Source of the DNA: Oceanisphaera marina
GTDB lineage: Bacteria > Pseudomonadota > Gammaproteobacteria > Enterobacterales > Aeromonadaceae
Direction of reading: 5' to 3'
DNA length: 64,000 bases
Assembly (NCBI RefSeq): GCF_014643915.1
Contig: NZ_BMKE01000020.1
Location: forward strand, 1-64,000
Below are positions 25,539 through 35,387 of the stretch, in pieces (positions within the stretch are counted from its first letter, which is position 1; every line of letters starts with the position of its first letter). The translations under genes were made by a program, and so were the position numbers. The notes under the pieces were generated by a model that was not told the DNA's origin, did not search any database, and was given only the letters and a program-made list of their open reading frames with translations.

Positions 25539-25658
25539 TTAACTCGGTGCCTGGCGAGGGTGTTTTCCCGCTTTTGTGATGTTGTCGCTCGATTATCGAA
25601 CACGCACACCTATACTGCTTGGCAGTGAGTTTGATTATTAAATCAAAGGGATAGTGCG

Positions 25659-26948
25659 ATGACATTGATCATGAGTCTGGTCGGCATGCTGAGCCTGGTG
25701 CTCATTGGTTTGTTATTCTCCAGTAACAGAAGTGCCATTCGGCTGCGTACTGTGGGTGGTGCATTTGCCTTGCAGCTGGGCCTGGGAGCCCTGGTATTGT
25801 ATGTGCCGCTGGGCAAGGAGATGCTGCAAGCTCTGTCGGCAGGAGTCGCGCAGGTGATTGCCTATGCCAATGACGGCATGGATTTCCTGTTTGCAGGGCT
25901 GGTAGGAGAGGCCGCGTTCGAGAGCGGGCTGGGCTTTATTTTCGCGGTGCGGGTACTGCCGATCATCATTTTTTTCTCGACCCTGATTGCGGTGCTGTAT
26001 TACATCGGCGTGATGCAATGGGTGATCCGTCTGCTGGGCGGTGCCTTGCAGCGCTTGCTGGGCACCTCGCGTACCGAGTCGTTATCGGCCACCGCGAATA
26101 TTTTTGTCGGGCAAACCGAAGCACCACTGGTGGTGCGCCCCTTTATTGCCACCATGACCCGCTCTGAACTGTTTGCCGTTATGTGCGGTGGCCTGGCCTC
26201 GGTCGCCGGTTCGGTATTGGCGGGATATGCGGCCATTGGGGTGTCGATGGAATACCTGATAGCCGCTTCTTTTATGGCCGCCCCCGGCGGACTGTTGTTT
26301 GCCAAACTGCTCATTCCCGAAACCGAAACCCCGGCCAGCAACGAAACCTTGGCCAATGCCGAGCTGACGGGCACGAATGACACCGACAAGCCGGTCAATA
26401 TCATTGACGCTGCTGCCACCGGGGCCAGTTCTGGTATGCTGCTGGCATTGAACGTGGGGGCCATGTTGCTGGCTTTTATTGGCTTGATTGCCTTGCTGAA
26501 TGGCATGCTGGGCGGCCTGGGCGAACTGATTGGTGTCGAAGACTTGAGCATGGAGCTGCTGTTGGGCTGGCTATTTGCACCTCTGGCATTTTTAATTGGG
26601 GTGCCCTGGGATGAGGCGGTGGTGGCGGGCTCCTTTATTGGGCAAAAGCTGGTGCTCAACGAGTTTGTTGCCTATGTTAACTTCGCGCCTTATCTGGGGA
26701 ACGAGCTGCTGGTCGCCACCACAGGCCAGGCCATGACGGAGCATACCAAGGCCATTATCTCGTTTGCCTTGTGCGGCTTCGCCAACCTGGCTTCGGTGGC
26801 TATTTTACTCGGTGGGCTGGGCGGCATGGCACCCAGTCGGCGCCATGATATTGCCCGCCTAGGCCTGAAAGCCATACTGGCCGGTACACTGTCGAACCTG
26901 ATGTCTGCTGCCATTGCCGGCTTTTTTCTGGCATTGTCGGGCATCTAG
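25659..26948 (+). CDS. nupC: Concentrative nucleoside transporter (NupC family)
   Basis: A proton- or sodium-coupled nucleoside importer of the inner membrane. The 429-residue protein has the CNT pattern [36 protein letters not shown] (nucleoside-binding region), [18 protein letters not shown] and [15 protein letters not shown], with about ten hydrophobic segments. It lies directly before deoC (43 bp apart), so import and catabolism of deoxyribonucleosides are probably one operon. A TGTGA half-site for CRP near 25574 is suggestive only. Confidence 0.93.
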   Translation: MTLIMSLVGMLSLVLIGLLFSSNRSAIRLRTVGGAFALQLGLGALVLYVPLGKEMLQALSAGVAQVIAYANDGMDFLFAGLVGEAAFESGLGFIFAVRVLPIIIFFSTLIAVLYYIGVMQWVIRLLGGALQRLLGTSRTESLSATANIFVGQTEAPLVVRPFIATMTRSELFAVMCGGLASVAGSVLAGYAAIGVSMEYLIAASFMAAPGGLLFAKLLIPETETPASNETLANAELTGTNDTDKPVNIIDAAATGASSGMLLALNVGAMLLAFIGLIALLNGMLGGLGELIGVEDLSMELLLGWLFAPLAFLIGVPWDEAVVAGSFIGQKLVLNEFVAYVNFAPYLGNELLVATTGQAMTEHTKAIISFALCGFANLASVAILLGGLGGMAPSRRHDIARLGLKAILAGTLSNLMSAAIAGFFLALSGI

Positions 26949-26991
26949 CCGTACCGGCATCCCTGTGAATTAATGATGGGTCGAGGCTGTA

Positions 26992-27786
26992 ATGAGTGAG
27001 TCTGTATTGGCGAGAATTGCTCGTCAGGCGGTGGGTTTGATGGATTTAACCAGCCTGAACGAGGATGATAGCGAGCAAAGCATAGTGGCTTTGTGCCAAC
27101 AGGCGGTAACGCCGGTGGGCACGGTGGCGGCCATCTGTGTGTATCCGCACTTTATTGGCATTGTGAGCGATACCTTGCGCCGTTTGCAGGTGAGTGAGCA
27201 GATTGCCATTGCCACCGTGGTTAACTTCCCCCATGGTAATCACAGCATTACCAAGGTTGAGCAGGATATTGCCGCCGCCGTGCAGGCTGGCGCCCACGAA
27301 ATCGATCTGGTATTGCCGTATCGCCAATTGATGGCGGGTGATGATGCTTTTGCTCTGGCCATGGTGCGTGCTGCCAAGGTGGCGTGCGCTGGGGTTGAGG
27401 ACAAGGGCGCTATCTTGAAAGTGATCATCGAAAGCGGCGAGCTGGCTACGCCTGCGCTGATTAACCAGGCCTGCGAATTGGCCATTGCCGGTGGCGCCGA
27501 TTTTATCAAGACCTCCACCGGCAAGGTGGCGGTCAATGCTACGCTGGCCTCCGCCGAGATCATGCTCAAGGCCATTAGAGCCAGCGGCAAAGACGTGGGT
27601 TTCAAGGCTGCCGGCGGGGTGCGTACCACCGTCGATGCCCGGCAATATTTGCAATTGGCCGCCACCATCATGGGCCCAGACTGGATCAGGCCGAGCCACT
27701 TTCGATTTGGTGCCTCCAGCCTGTTGAATCAGCTATTGGATACCCTGGGGGCCAACCATGATGCATCGTTATCCCGGGGCTATTAA
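26992..27786 (+). CDS. deoC: Deoxyribose-phosphate aldolase
   Basis: DeoC cleaves 2-deoxyribose 5-phosphate to glyceraldehyde 3-phosphate and acetaldehyde in nucleoside catabolism. The 264-residue TIM-barrel enzyme has the Schiff-base lysine region ADFIKTSTGK, with the general acid/base lysine in FKAAGGVRT, and ends in Tyr, which is catalytically important in the class (RGY). It is followed 21 bp later by deoB; deoA, which lies between them in E. coli and Vibrio, is absent. Confidence 0.96.
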   Translation: MSESVLARIARQAVGLMDLTSLNEDDSEQSIVALCQQAVTPVGTVAAICVYPHFIGIVSDTLRRLQVSEQIAIATVVNFPHGNHSITKVEQDIAAAVQAGAHEIDLVLPYRQLMAGDDAFALAMVRAAKVACAGVEDKGAILKVIIESGELATPALINQACELAIAGGADFIKTSTGKVAVNATLASAEIMLKAIRASGKDVGFKAAGGVRTTVDARQYLQLAATIMGPDWIRPSHFRFGASSLLNQLLDTLGANHDASLSRGY

Positions 27787-27807
27787 GCCACCATGCAAGG
27801 AGACATC

Positions 27808-29025
27808 ATGAAGCGCGCAATAGTGTTGGTACTTGACTCGTTTGGTATTGGCGCCGCCGCCGATGCCGACAAATTTGGCGACCAGGGTTCTGACACCCTG
27901 GGCAATATTGCCGCCGCGTGTCAGCAGGGCAAGGCAGATATCGGCCGACAGGGGCCATTAACGCTCCCCAATTTGGCCACCCTGGGCTTGTTTCATGCCC
28001 ATCAGGAAAGCACGGGCCAGCTGGCGGCAGGGGTTAGCTTGCCAACCGAGGTGCTTGGCAGCTACGGCTATGCCAAGGAAATTTCTTCCGGCAAAGACAC
28101 CCCTTCGGGGCATTGGGAGCTGGCCGGGGTGCCTGTGTTGTTCGAGTGGGGCTACTTTTTACAGACCGAGAACAGTTTTCCCGCAGAGCTTATCGATGAT
28201 CTGGTTCGCCAGGCAAAACTGCCCGGTATTCTGGGCAACAAGCACGCCTCGGGCACCACTATTCTGGAGCAATTAGGAGAGGAGCACATCCATACCGGCA
28301 AGCCTGTTTGTTATACCTCGGCCGACTCGGTATTTCAGATTGCCGCCCATGAGCAGCATTTTGGATTGGAGCGACTTTATCAGCTGTGCGAAATAGCTCG
28401 AGAGCTGCTGATGCCCTACAACATAGGGCGAGTCATAGCGCGACCATTTGTGGGCGAAAGCGCCGCCGAGTTTGCACGCACCGGCAACCGGCGCGATTAC
28501 AGCATAGCGCCCCCGGCGCCGACCGTATTGCAAAAGCTGGTCGAAGAGCAGCAAGGACAGGTGGTGTCCATTGGCAAGATTGCCGATATTTATGCGCACG
28601 TCGGCATAACCCGCAAGGTGAAGGCCACGGGGATGGATGCCTTGTTTGATGCTACCCTGAGCGAGCTTGGTCGGGCCGGTAACAACACCTTGATCATGAC
28701 CAACTTCGTTGATTTTGACTCCAGTTTTGGCCATAGACGCAATATTGCCGGTTACGCCGCCGAGCTGGAAGCTTTCGATCGTCGCTTGCCCGAGTTGCTG
28801 GCCTTGCTGGCACCGGATGATCTCTTGATCCTGACTGCCGATCATGGCTGTGATCCCAGCTGGAAGGGCACCGAACATACCCGCGAGCATGTGCCTGTGT
28901 TGTGCCTGGGGGCTGGCTTAAGCGCGGGATCCCTGGGGCTTAGAGGGACCTTTGCCGATGTCGGGCAAAGCCTGGCCCATTATTTTGGCACCAGTGCCAT
29001 GGACTATGGCACTTCGTTTTTGTAA
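27808..29025 (+). CDS. deoB: Phosphopentomutase
   Basis: DeoB interconverts (deoxy)ribose 1-phosphate and 5-phosphate, linking nucleoside phosphorylases to DeoC. The 405-residue alkaline-phosphatase-superfamily protein has the first metal site [13 protein letters not shown], the catalytic threonine region GSDTLGN, and the last metal site TADHGCDP...TEHTREHVP. The ATG at 27808 follows AAGGAGA with good spacing; the five-residue extension upstream is unlikely. It completes the nupC-deoC-deoB run. Confidence 0.96.
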   Translation: MKRAIVLVLDSFGIGAAADADKFGDQGSDTLGNIAAACQQGKADIGRQGPLTLPNLATLGLFHAHQESTGQLAAGVSLPTEVLGSYGYAKEISSGKDTPSGHWELAGVPVLFEWGYFLQTENSFPAELIDDLVRQAKLPGILGNKHASGTTILEQLGEEHIHTGKPVCYTSADSVFQIAAHEQHFGLERLYQLCEIARELLMPYNIGRVIARPFVGESAAEFARTGNRRDYSIAPPAPTVLQKLVEEQQGQVVSIGKIADIYAHVGITRKVKATGMDALFDATLSELGRAGNNTLIMTNFVDFDSSFGHRRNIAGYAAELEAFDRRLPELLALLAPDDLLILTADHGCDPSWKGTEHTREHVPVLCLGAGLSAGSLGLRGTFADVGQSLAHYFGTSAMDYGTSFL

Positions 29026-29038
29026 CCACTAAAAATAT

Positions 29039-29202
29039 TTCGCAACGGAAGAACACGGAACCGACGGAAACATTAAGCCGAGACAAGAGCGAAAAGTACC
29101 GAAGGTAATAATGGTAAGAGCTTTGGTCGCTATGTTTTTATTAATAGAATGCTTCAGATTTGATCTTTATTTTTCTGCGGTTGCTGTGGGTTCCGTTGCG
29201 AA
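29039..29202. repeat. 164-bp element bounded by 12-bp perfect inverted repeats
   Basis: TTCGCAACGGAA (29039-29050) and TTCCGTTGCGAA (29191-29202) are perfect inverted repeats, and similarity continues imperfectly for another 20 or so bases inward. The left side also contains three spaced copies of CGGAA. The interior has no ORF. It could be a miniature inverted-repeat element or a long-range RNA stem between deoB and deoD. No target duplication is evident. Confidence 0.45.
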
Positions 29203-29257
29203 GGTAATTGTTTTTTATTAGATGTAGATCTAAACAAACTGATACAGGAAAAGAGCA

Positions 29258-29971
29258 ATGGCGACTCCTCATATTAATGCCGAGCGGGGCGATTTTGCCG
29301 ACACCATTCTGATGCCGGGCGATCCGCTGCGGGCGCAATACATTGCCGATACTTTTTTGTCGAACGTCAAACCGGTGAATCAGGTACGCAATATGCTGGG
29401 CTTTACCGGCACCTACAAGGGCCGGGCCATTTCGGTGATGGGCCATGGTATGGGTATTCCGTCTGTGTCTATTTATGCCAAAGAGCTGATCACCGAATTT
29501 GGCGTCAGCACCCTGATCCGGGTGGGATCGTGCGGTGCGGTGCGCGATGACGTGGCACTGCGGGATCTGGTGATCGGCCTGGGTGCCAGCACCGACTCCA
29601 AGGTAAACCGCATGCGTTTCAAGGATCACGACCTGGCGGCACTGGCCGACTTTGATCTGGTCAGTCGGGCGGTGGCGGCGGCCAAGGCGTGTAAGGTACC
29701 GGTAAAGGTGGGAAATCTGTTTTCGGCCGATTTGTTCTATTCGCCGCAACCGGAATTGTTCGAGCTGATGAAACAGTACGGTATTGTCGGCGTCGAGATG
29801 GAAGCCGCCGGTTTATATGGCGTGGCAGCCGAATACGGTGCTCGGGCGCTGACTATTTGTACGGTTTCGGATCATATTCTGCGTAAAGAGGCACTCACGG
29901 CAAGTGATCGACAAAACACCTTCAATGACATGATGGAAGTGGCGCTGGAGTCGGTATTGCTGGAAGACTGA
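29258..29971 (+). CDS. deoD: Purine nucleoside phosphorylase DeoD-type
   Basis: DeoD phosphorolyses purine (deoxy)nucleosides to free base and (deoxy)ribose 1-phosphate. The 237-residue protein has [35 protein letters not shown] and the [12 protein letters not shown] base-binding block, with the catalytic Asp in TVSDHIL. It is complete and of family length. A 232-bp gap with an inverted-repeat element separates it from deoB, so it may have its own promoter. Confidence 0.97.
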   Translation: MATPHINAERGDFADTILMPGDPLRAQYIADTFLSNVKPVNQVRNMLGFTGTYKGRAISVMGHGMGIPSVSIYAKELITEFGVSTLIRVGSCGAVRDDVALRDLVIGLGASTDSKVNRMRFKDHDLAALADFDLVSRAVAAAKACKVPVKVGNLFSADLFYSPQPELFELMKQYGIVGVEMEAAGLYGVAAEYGARALTICTVSDHILRKEALTASDRQNTFNDMMEVALESVLLED

Positions 29972-29982
29972 CATCTATGGTG

Positions 29983-30046
29983 AAGAGTGAAGAGTGAAGA
30001 GGCCGTACCTGGAAACTTTGTGTTGGGCACCTCACTCTTCACTCTT
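29983..30046. terminator. Stem of heptamer repeats between deoD and ytjB
   Basis: AAGAGTGAAGAGTG (29983-29996) pairs perfectly with CACTCTTCACTCTT (30033-30046); the loop is 36 nt. Each arm consists of repeats of the heptamer GAAGAGT. The right arm reaches the ytjB stop codon and is followed by TATCGTTTTT. It probably acts as a terminator for the converging genes. Confidence 0.5.
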
Positions 30047-30585
30047 TATCGTTTTTGGCGGCGCAGTCGCCAGCTTTGTATGCCTAACCCCAGCAAAATT
30101 CCCAGTAACAGACACAGTGGCAACAGCCAGCTTAAATGATGTTGCAGTTGCTGCCAGATACTGCGTTGCGCAAGCGCGATGGGATTGTTTGTCAGCTGTA
30201 AGCGCAAGAAGCCGATGGGAATGCCTTCTTGATATAAGGGCCGTACATAGGGCAGGGCAAGCTCTTGGTGTGCGTCGACGATGGCGCCGGATTCTGCCAG
30301 CAAGTGACCATTATTGTCATACAGCTGTGCCGAGCTGATCAGGCTGGCGCCGGCCAGTTCTTCTACCAGTTGGCGGCGTTGTGTGTCGTCTTCAGCCTGC
30401 AAGGCACGCACGGCTTGTTGTTCGGCATAATCCGCCAGCGGAGTGGCCAGAGTGCGCTGGGGAAATTGTTGCCAGTGATGGCCCAGTTGCGTGACCTGCA
30501 GCCATTGCCAGCCGGTAAACAGCACCAGCAGCAAGAGTAGCAGCCATAGCAGGAGTCGAGGTCGAGTAAGTTGCTTTTTCCACAT
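30046..30585 (-). CDS. ytjB: YtjB (SmpA/AhpA) family membrane protein
   Basis: A 179-residue inner-membrane protein with one N-terminal hydrophobic helix (LLLWLLLLLLVLFTGW), a periplasmic segment of about 115 residues and a C-terminal helix (LLPLCLLLGILLGLGI). Family members are encoded divergently from serB in E. coli and Vibrio, as here. Function is uncertain. I choose the ATG at 30585; it lacks a clear ribosome-binding site, and the longer alternative at 30672 would run over the serB start. Confidence 0.8.
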   Translation of the reverse strand: MWKKQLTRPRLLLWLLLLLLVLFTGWQWLQVTQLGHHWQQFPQRTLATPLADYAEQQAVRALQAEDDTQRRQLVEELAGASLISSAQLYDNNGHLLAESGAIVDAHQELALPYVRPLYQEGIPIGFLRLQLTNNPIALAQRSIWQQLQHHLSWLLPLCLLLGILLGLGIQSWRLRRQKR

Positions 30586-30665
30586 GGTGGGCAATATGTC
30601 TCTTGCCTGCTTAAAAAGCAATACGCTACCCTGTGCGCTGGCCTTTGTAAGCATAGGAAGAGCAA

Positions 30666-31649
30666 GTGACATTGTTAATGGATGTGTTACCCGAGCAGCT
30701 TGGTGACTGGACTGACGTCTTGTCTGGCAATCGCTATCTTTGGCAGTCTGGCCAGCTGAAACCCGGGCATTTAAGTACGGTTAAAGGACATTTAGTGTTG
30801 CTGGCAGAGCAACTGCATAAATCGGCCCTGCAACAGAGTTTGCAGGAGCTGGATGCTGCCGGTATCAACGTTGAAATATCAGGGATGAAACGCGTTGCCG
30901 AGCGCGACGTACTGAGTTTGCGTTTGTCTGACTGGTCGTTGGAGCTGAAAGCTCGTCTGCAGCAGGTTGCTAACGGCTGGGATCTGGCGTGTGTACCGGC
31001 GTTGCCTGACGGCCATCAGCCTGGCCTGGTCTTGATGGACATGGACTCCACGGCCATTCAAATCGAGTGTATTGATGAAATTGCGCGTCTGGCCGGAGTG
31101 GGTGACGAAGTGGCTGCCGTAACCCGTGCTGCCATGGAAGGTGCCTTGCCCTTTTCCGAAAGTCTGCGCCGCCGAGTGAAGGCGCTGGCCGGTGCCGATG
31201 CCGCCATTATCGAACAGGTGATTGCCAGTATGCCGCTGATGCCGGGCTTAATCACTCTGGTGGAAGGCTTGAAAGCCATGGGCTGGAAAGTGGCGCTGGC
31301 ATCTGGCGGTTTTACGCCCTTTACCGGTTACTTACGACAAACACTGGCGCTGGATGCGGATTTTGCCAACACCCTGGAAATTAAAAACGGTCGTTTCAGT
31401 GGCGACGTGCTGGGCGATATAGTGGATGCCGAAGCCAAGGCGCGTATTCTGGTGGAGCTGGCCGAGCGCTATGACATCCCCTTGAGTCAGACGGTGGCCA
31501 TTGGTGATGGTGCCAACGATCTGCTTATGCTTGCCCAGGCCGGCCTGGGCGTGGCGCTGCATGCCAAGCCGTTGGTGCAAGAGCAAGCTCCGGTATGCCT
31601 GAATCAGCTTAGTCTGGAAGGGGTACTTGGCTTGCTGCAGGCCGGTTAA
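30666..31649 (+). CDS. serB: Phosphoserine phosphatase
   Basis: SerB hydrolyses phosphoserine, the last step of serine synthesis. The 327-residue HAD phosphatase has an N-terminal ACT-like region, the nucleophile motif MDMDSTAI, VALASGGFTPF (motif II serine/glycine) and the magnesium site GDGANDLLML. The GTG start at 30666 follows a GGAAGAG site. The 3' end overlaps the convergent PilZ-domain gene by 41 bp, so antisense interference is possible. Confidence 0.95.
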   Translation: MTLLMDVLPEQLGDWTDVLSGNRYLWQSGQLKPGHLSTVKGHLVLLAEQLHKSALQQSLQELDAAGINVEISGMKRVAERDVLSLRLSDWSLELKARLQQVANGWDLACVPALPDGHQPGLVLMDMDSTAIQIECIDEIARLAGVGDEVAAVTRAAMEGALPFSESLRRRVKALAGADAAIIEQVIASMPLMPGLITLVEGLKAMGWKVALASGGFTPFTGYLRQTLALDADFANTLEIKNGRFSGDVLGDIVDAEAKARILVELAERYDIPLSQTVAIGDGANDLLMLAQAGLGVALHAKPLVQEQAPVCLNQLSLEGVLGLLQAG

Positions 31650-33879
31650 CCGGCTGCTGACACAGGACCATTTCTGTAATATCAAATATCTGGCTCAGTA
31701 CGGAAAGCTCGGCAAGCTGTTGTTCCAGCTGCTGGGTTTTATATAGCGAAGTCTGAGTCAGTTTCTCCCATTCCGGAACCACATAATCGAGCTGACGCAG
31801 CTGTAGTCGATTAATGACCACCAGGCTGACACGCAGATCCTTGCTATGGCGAGGATCCTGTAAAAAGGCTCTGCGATTGGGATCGGGATCGATCAGCAAC
31901 CAGCTTTGTTCACTGTTGTTTGCCGCACTGGCGGTCCATATTTCAAGGCAGTGATGGTGTCTACCGTCAGGACGCAGTAGTTGAGTGAATATCGACTGCA
32001 ATAACTGGCGAGACACCAGTCGACTGAAGTTAGCTTGTTGAAACTCATTGGACAGAAACGACATTAATGATGATTGCAACAGGCAGGCAATGGCACCTTG
32101 CAGATAAAACCCTCCCTCGTTGCGGCCCAGTAAAAACGTGGGCGCCGATGGCTGCTGCAATGTTTGGCGGCTGAGCCAGGTTAACCATGCCGGAGTATGA
32201 TGAGTCTCGGGGCGGGCACGAAGTTTATCCTGGTTCTGCTCGAACAGGGCGGTTAAAAACTGATAAGCGGCATGACTCTCTTCCGCTCCTTCAATGCGCA
32301 AATGCAGGCTCTTGCCGTTGCCGCTGATATTCACCACGCGATAGGGGAGACCTTTCAGTTTCCACTGCGGACTGCGCTTATTCAAATCCGATAAGTGCAC
32401 TGTGACCAGGCAGGGGACTTCAAGGCGAAGCGGCTCTGTCAGCAACACCTTGATCCCACTGCTCGACAAGTCTTCGGTATGGCCACTAACGGTTTTGCCG
32501 GCCAGGGTTAATTCCAGCGCGCTTTGCAACTTGAAACGGGTTTCCCGGCGCTTGGATGCCTGTCTGCCCTGGGGCGTGATGGTAGGGGAGTGCAAGCGCT
32601 GCGGGCGAATAAAGGGCGCAAGCTGCTGAATGTTCACCTTTTCTGCAACCGGTGCCATGGGGGCCGGAAGTGGCGTTAGCCAGAGTTGCCATTTCAATAG
32701 TTGCAACTGGCGTATACCTTGCAGGTCCAATGCGTTAACGGTTTGCTCGTCATATTGCAGCGGGCGAATATTAACGTAATAACATAGCAGGGTGCCGGTT
32801 CTTAATCCTTCATTGATAAAGGCGGCATAGGCCTGCTTGTGTGTCAGCTCCTGCTGGCTGGCGGTGAAGTAATAAGGTTGATGTTGCCCCTGATGACGAA
32901 AGCTGTACAGCAAGGTTGCCGATGAAGGCTGTCGGCTCATTTGCAGAACCCGCTCCGGCGATAACAAGGTCGTCAGCAAGTCGCCGGGTTTTTCTTGCTG
33001 CCAGGGCGCCAGCGTTTTACTGCTGTAGCGATTGGTCAGTATATGTTGCAGCTCGCCCTGTTCATCAAAAAACAACGACAGGCTGAGGCCGGTTTCCAAC
33101 AAGGCCTGACCCCAGCATTGGGTTTTGACCGTGGTATATAAATCTTCGGCATCCAGACCATAGCGAGGGCGATTCTGTTCGATAAAATCATTCAATGCTT
33201 GTTGCCAGTCCGGTGCTTCTTCCAGGCGTTGCATCTTCAGGCGGCTCAGATCGTTCGTATCCTGCTTCAAGCGGTAGCGCCGTGGCGTGGCCAGGCAAGC
33301 CATGCCGGGCTGTTTGGCCAGCTCTGGCAACGATAGATTGACTTGCTCTGGCAGGCGAAGGGCATCGGACAGCTGTACCAACAAGCCTGCCGCAGAGATA
33401 TCAAGACTGTTTCCCTGCAATGGTTCGCTATCATCAAGATGAAGCAAAACCGGTGTGACGAAGCGCAGCCTGCTTTCTTTACGCTGCAAGCCCAGTGAAG
33501 GCAGGTGCCAGGGGACCTTGTTGAATTGAGCCGGCAGTTTTCGCAAGGCGGCCAGCTCGGCCAGCAAAATCTCATACAGGCCGCGGGTATATTCCCCATT
33601 AAAATCTTTGAGCAAGGCGTAAAAGCGATGCGCGAGTCGCTCGGGCAGCCTGTGGTCCAGCCCCTGATGACGTACCAGTTGGCAGGGTTCATTAAAGAGA
33701 CTACGCAAATCGAGTACCCGCAGGCACGGACTGGTCAGGCGACTCACCTCGGCCTGCAGCTGGTAGCGGGTTTCTTTATCGGCTTCGGGCAGCAGGCTGT
33801 CTAGCAAGCCGTCGATGTCGTTATGGTAACTCAGTGGTACCAGTCTATTGAGTAATGTCTTGTATGGGCTGAGATCCAT
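31609..33879 (-). CDS. Large PilZ protein with two PilZ domains (possible PlzC-type)
   Basis: A 756-residue cytosolic protein. One PilZ domain starts near residue 131 with RKESR (R133, R137) and a DISAAG box at about 160-165. A second begins near residue 444 with RRETR and has DLSSSG near 470. Both retain the RxxxR and D/NxSxxG residues that bind c-di-GMP. The remaining sequence has no other domain that I recognise. Its place between serB and radA is that of the Vibrio cholerae PilZ gene VC2344 (plzC), from memory. It probably links c-di-GMP to motility or surface behaviour. Confidence 0.75.
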   Translation of the reverse strand: MDLSPYKTLLNRLVPLSYHNDIDGLLDSLLPEADKETRYQLQAEVSRLTSPCLRVLDLRSLFNEPCQLVRHQGLDHRLPERLAHRFYALLKDFNGEYTRGLYEILLAELAALRKLPAQFNKVPWHLPSLGLQRKESRLRFVTPVLLHLDDSEPLQGNSLDISAAGLLVQLSDALRLPEQVNLSLPELAKQPGMACLATPRRYRLKQDTNDLSRLKMQRLEEAPDWQQALNDFIEQNRPRYGLDAEDLYTTVKTQCWGQALLETGLSLSLFFDEQGELQHILTNRYSSKTLAPWQQEKPGDLLTTLLSPERVLQMSRQPSSATLLYSFRHQGQHQPYYFTASQQELTHKQAYAAFINEGLRTGTLLCYYVNIRPLQYDEQTVNALDLQGIRQLQLLKWQLWLTPLPAPMAPVAEKVNIQQLAPFIRPQRLHSPTITPQGRQASKRRETRFKLQSALELTLAGKTVSGHTEDLSSSGIKVLLTEPLRLEVPCLVTVHLSDLNKRSPQWKLKGLPYRVVNISGNGKSLHLRIEGAEESHAAYQFLTALFEQNQDKLRARPETHHTPAWLTWLSRQTLQQPSAPTFLLGRNEGGFYLQGAIACLLQSSLMSFLSNEFQQANFSRLVSRQLLQSIFTQLLRPDGRHHHCLEIWTASAANNSEQSWLLIDPDPNRRAFLQDPRHSKDLRVSLVVINRLQLRQLDYVVPEWEKLTQTSLYKTQQLEQQLAELSVLSQIFDITEMVLCQQPVNRPAASQVPLPD

Positions 33880-33954
33880 CTTGGCCTAGTTTGGGGTTGA
33901 GTGGCTGAAAAACTTGGTCCAGTATAGCAGCTCGTCAATAAATGAGTGAGTAGC

Positions 33955-35322
33955 ATGGCCAAGTCTAAAACGGCATTTGTGTGTGGGGAATGTGGTGCCG
34001 AGTTTCCGCGTTGGCAAGGACAATGTTCCGAGTGCAAAGAGTGGAATACGGTCACGGAAATCCGGTTGGCACCGGCAACTGCCGTCAGTCGCAACAGTCG
34101 TTTTGTGGGCTATGCGGGCACTCAAGACAACAAGGTACAAACCCTGGACGAAGTGGCATTAACCGAGCTACCGCGCATCAACAGTGGCTTTACTGAACTG
34201 GATCGCGTGCTGGGGGGCGGCATGGTGGCCGGCTCGGCCATTTTGATTGGCGGCAGCCCGGGGGCGGGTAAGAGTACGCTGCTATTGCAGGTGATGTGCG
34301 GGCTGGCCAGCCGCATGAAAACCCTTTATGTGACCGGTGAAGAATCACTGCAGCAGGTGGCGATGCGCGCCCAGCGGTTGGGATTACCGCGGGATCAGTT
34401 GCGCATGTTATCCGAAACCAGTGTCGAGCAAATTTGTCATGTGGCGCGAGAAGAAAAGCCCGCCGTGGTGGTGATCGACTCTATTCAGGTGATGCATGTA
34501 GCTGAGGTGCAATCGGCTCCCGGATCCGTGAGCCAGGTGCGAGAAGCGGCGGCGCAATTAACGCGATTTGCCAAGCAGCAAGGGGTGATCATGCTGATGG
34601 TAGGGCATGTGACCAAAGACGGAGCTCTGGCCGGGCCCAAGGTATTGGAGCACTGCATCGATTGTTCCATCATGCTAGATGGTGCCAGTGATAGCCGTTT
34701 TCGTATGCTGCGCAGCCACAAGAACCGCTTTGGTGCCGTCAACGAGCTGGGTGTGTTTGCCATGACCGAAACCGGACTCAAGGAAGTGAGTAACCCATCG
34801 GCTATCTTTCTGAGCCGGGGCGAAGAGCAAACCACCGGCTCTGTGGTGATGATCATCTGGGAAGGAACGCGCCCCTTGCTGGTTGAATTGCAGGCCTTGG
34901 TGGATTACTCCCAACTGGGCAATCCGCGTCGGGTCACAGTAGGGCTGGAGCAGAATCGCTTATCCATGCTGCTGGCAGTATTGCACCGTCATGGTGGCTT
35001 GCAAATGGCGGATCAGGATGTGTTTGTCAACGTGGTGGGCGGGGTAAGAGTAGAAGATACCAGTGCCGATCTGGCCTTGTTGCTGGCGCTGGTGTCGAGT
35101 TTTCGGGACAAGCCGCTGCCGCAAGAGCTGGTGGTCTTTGGCGAAGTGGGGTTGTCGGGAGAAATTCGTCCGGTGCCGTCGGGGCAAGAGCGCCTGATGG
35201 AAGCGGCCAAGCATGGCTTTACCCGGGCCATAGTGCCCTGGGCAAATAGACCGAAACAGTCACCACCAGGTATGGAAGTGATAGCGGTTAAAAAACTAGA
35301 AGAGGCGCTGGAGGCGCTTTAA
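33955..35322 (+). CDS. radA: DNA repair protein RadA
   Basis: RadA is a RecA-like ATPase that promotes branch migration of recombination intermediates. The 455-residue protein has the N-terminal zinc finger CGECGAEFPRWQGQCSEC, Walker A GGSPGAGKST (about residues 101-110), the RadA-specific KNRFG motif, and the C-terminal Lon-protease-like domain with FGEVGLSGEIRPV. I take the ATG at 33955; a GTG nine bases earlier is the alternative. The gene is divergent from the large PilZ gene with a 75-bp shared promoter region. Confidence 0.97.
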   Translation: MAKSKTAFVCGECGAEFPRWQGQCSECKEWNTVTEIRLAPATAVSRNSRFVGYAGTQDNKVQTLDEVALTELPRINSGFTELDRVLGGGMVAGSAILIGGSPGAGKSTLLLQVMCGLASRMKTLYVTGEESLQQVAMRAQRLGLPRDQLRMLSETSVEQICHVAREEKPAVVVIDSIQVMHVAEVQSAPGSVSQVREAAAQLTRFAKQQGVIMLMVGHVTKDGALAGPKVLEHCIDCSIMLDGASDSRFRMLRSHKNRFGAVNELGVFAMTETGLKEVSNPSAIFLSRGEEQTTGSVVMIIWEGTRPLLVELQALVDYSQLGNPRRVTVGLEQNRLSMLLAVLHRHGGLQMADQDVFVNVVGGVRVEDTSADLALLLALVSSFRDKPLPQELVVFGEVGLSGEIRPVPSGQERLMEAAKHGFTRAIVPWANRPKQSPPGMEVIAVKKLEEALEAL

Positions 35323-35355
35323 AAGAAAGAACAACAAGCTTGAGGTATAACCTAT

Positions 35356-35383
35356 GGCAGGGTCGAATTCATTCGACCCTGCC
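35356..35383. terminator. Strong hairpin between radA and the small PilZ gene
   Basis: A 12-bp perfect stem GGCAGGGTCGAA/TTCGACCCTGCC with a TTCA loop lies between the converging radA and PilZ genes. No T-run follows directly on either strand, so it may be a rho-independent terminator of weak type or an mRNA 3'-end stabiliser. Confidence 0.55.
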
Positions 35384-35387
35384 AAGT

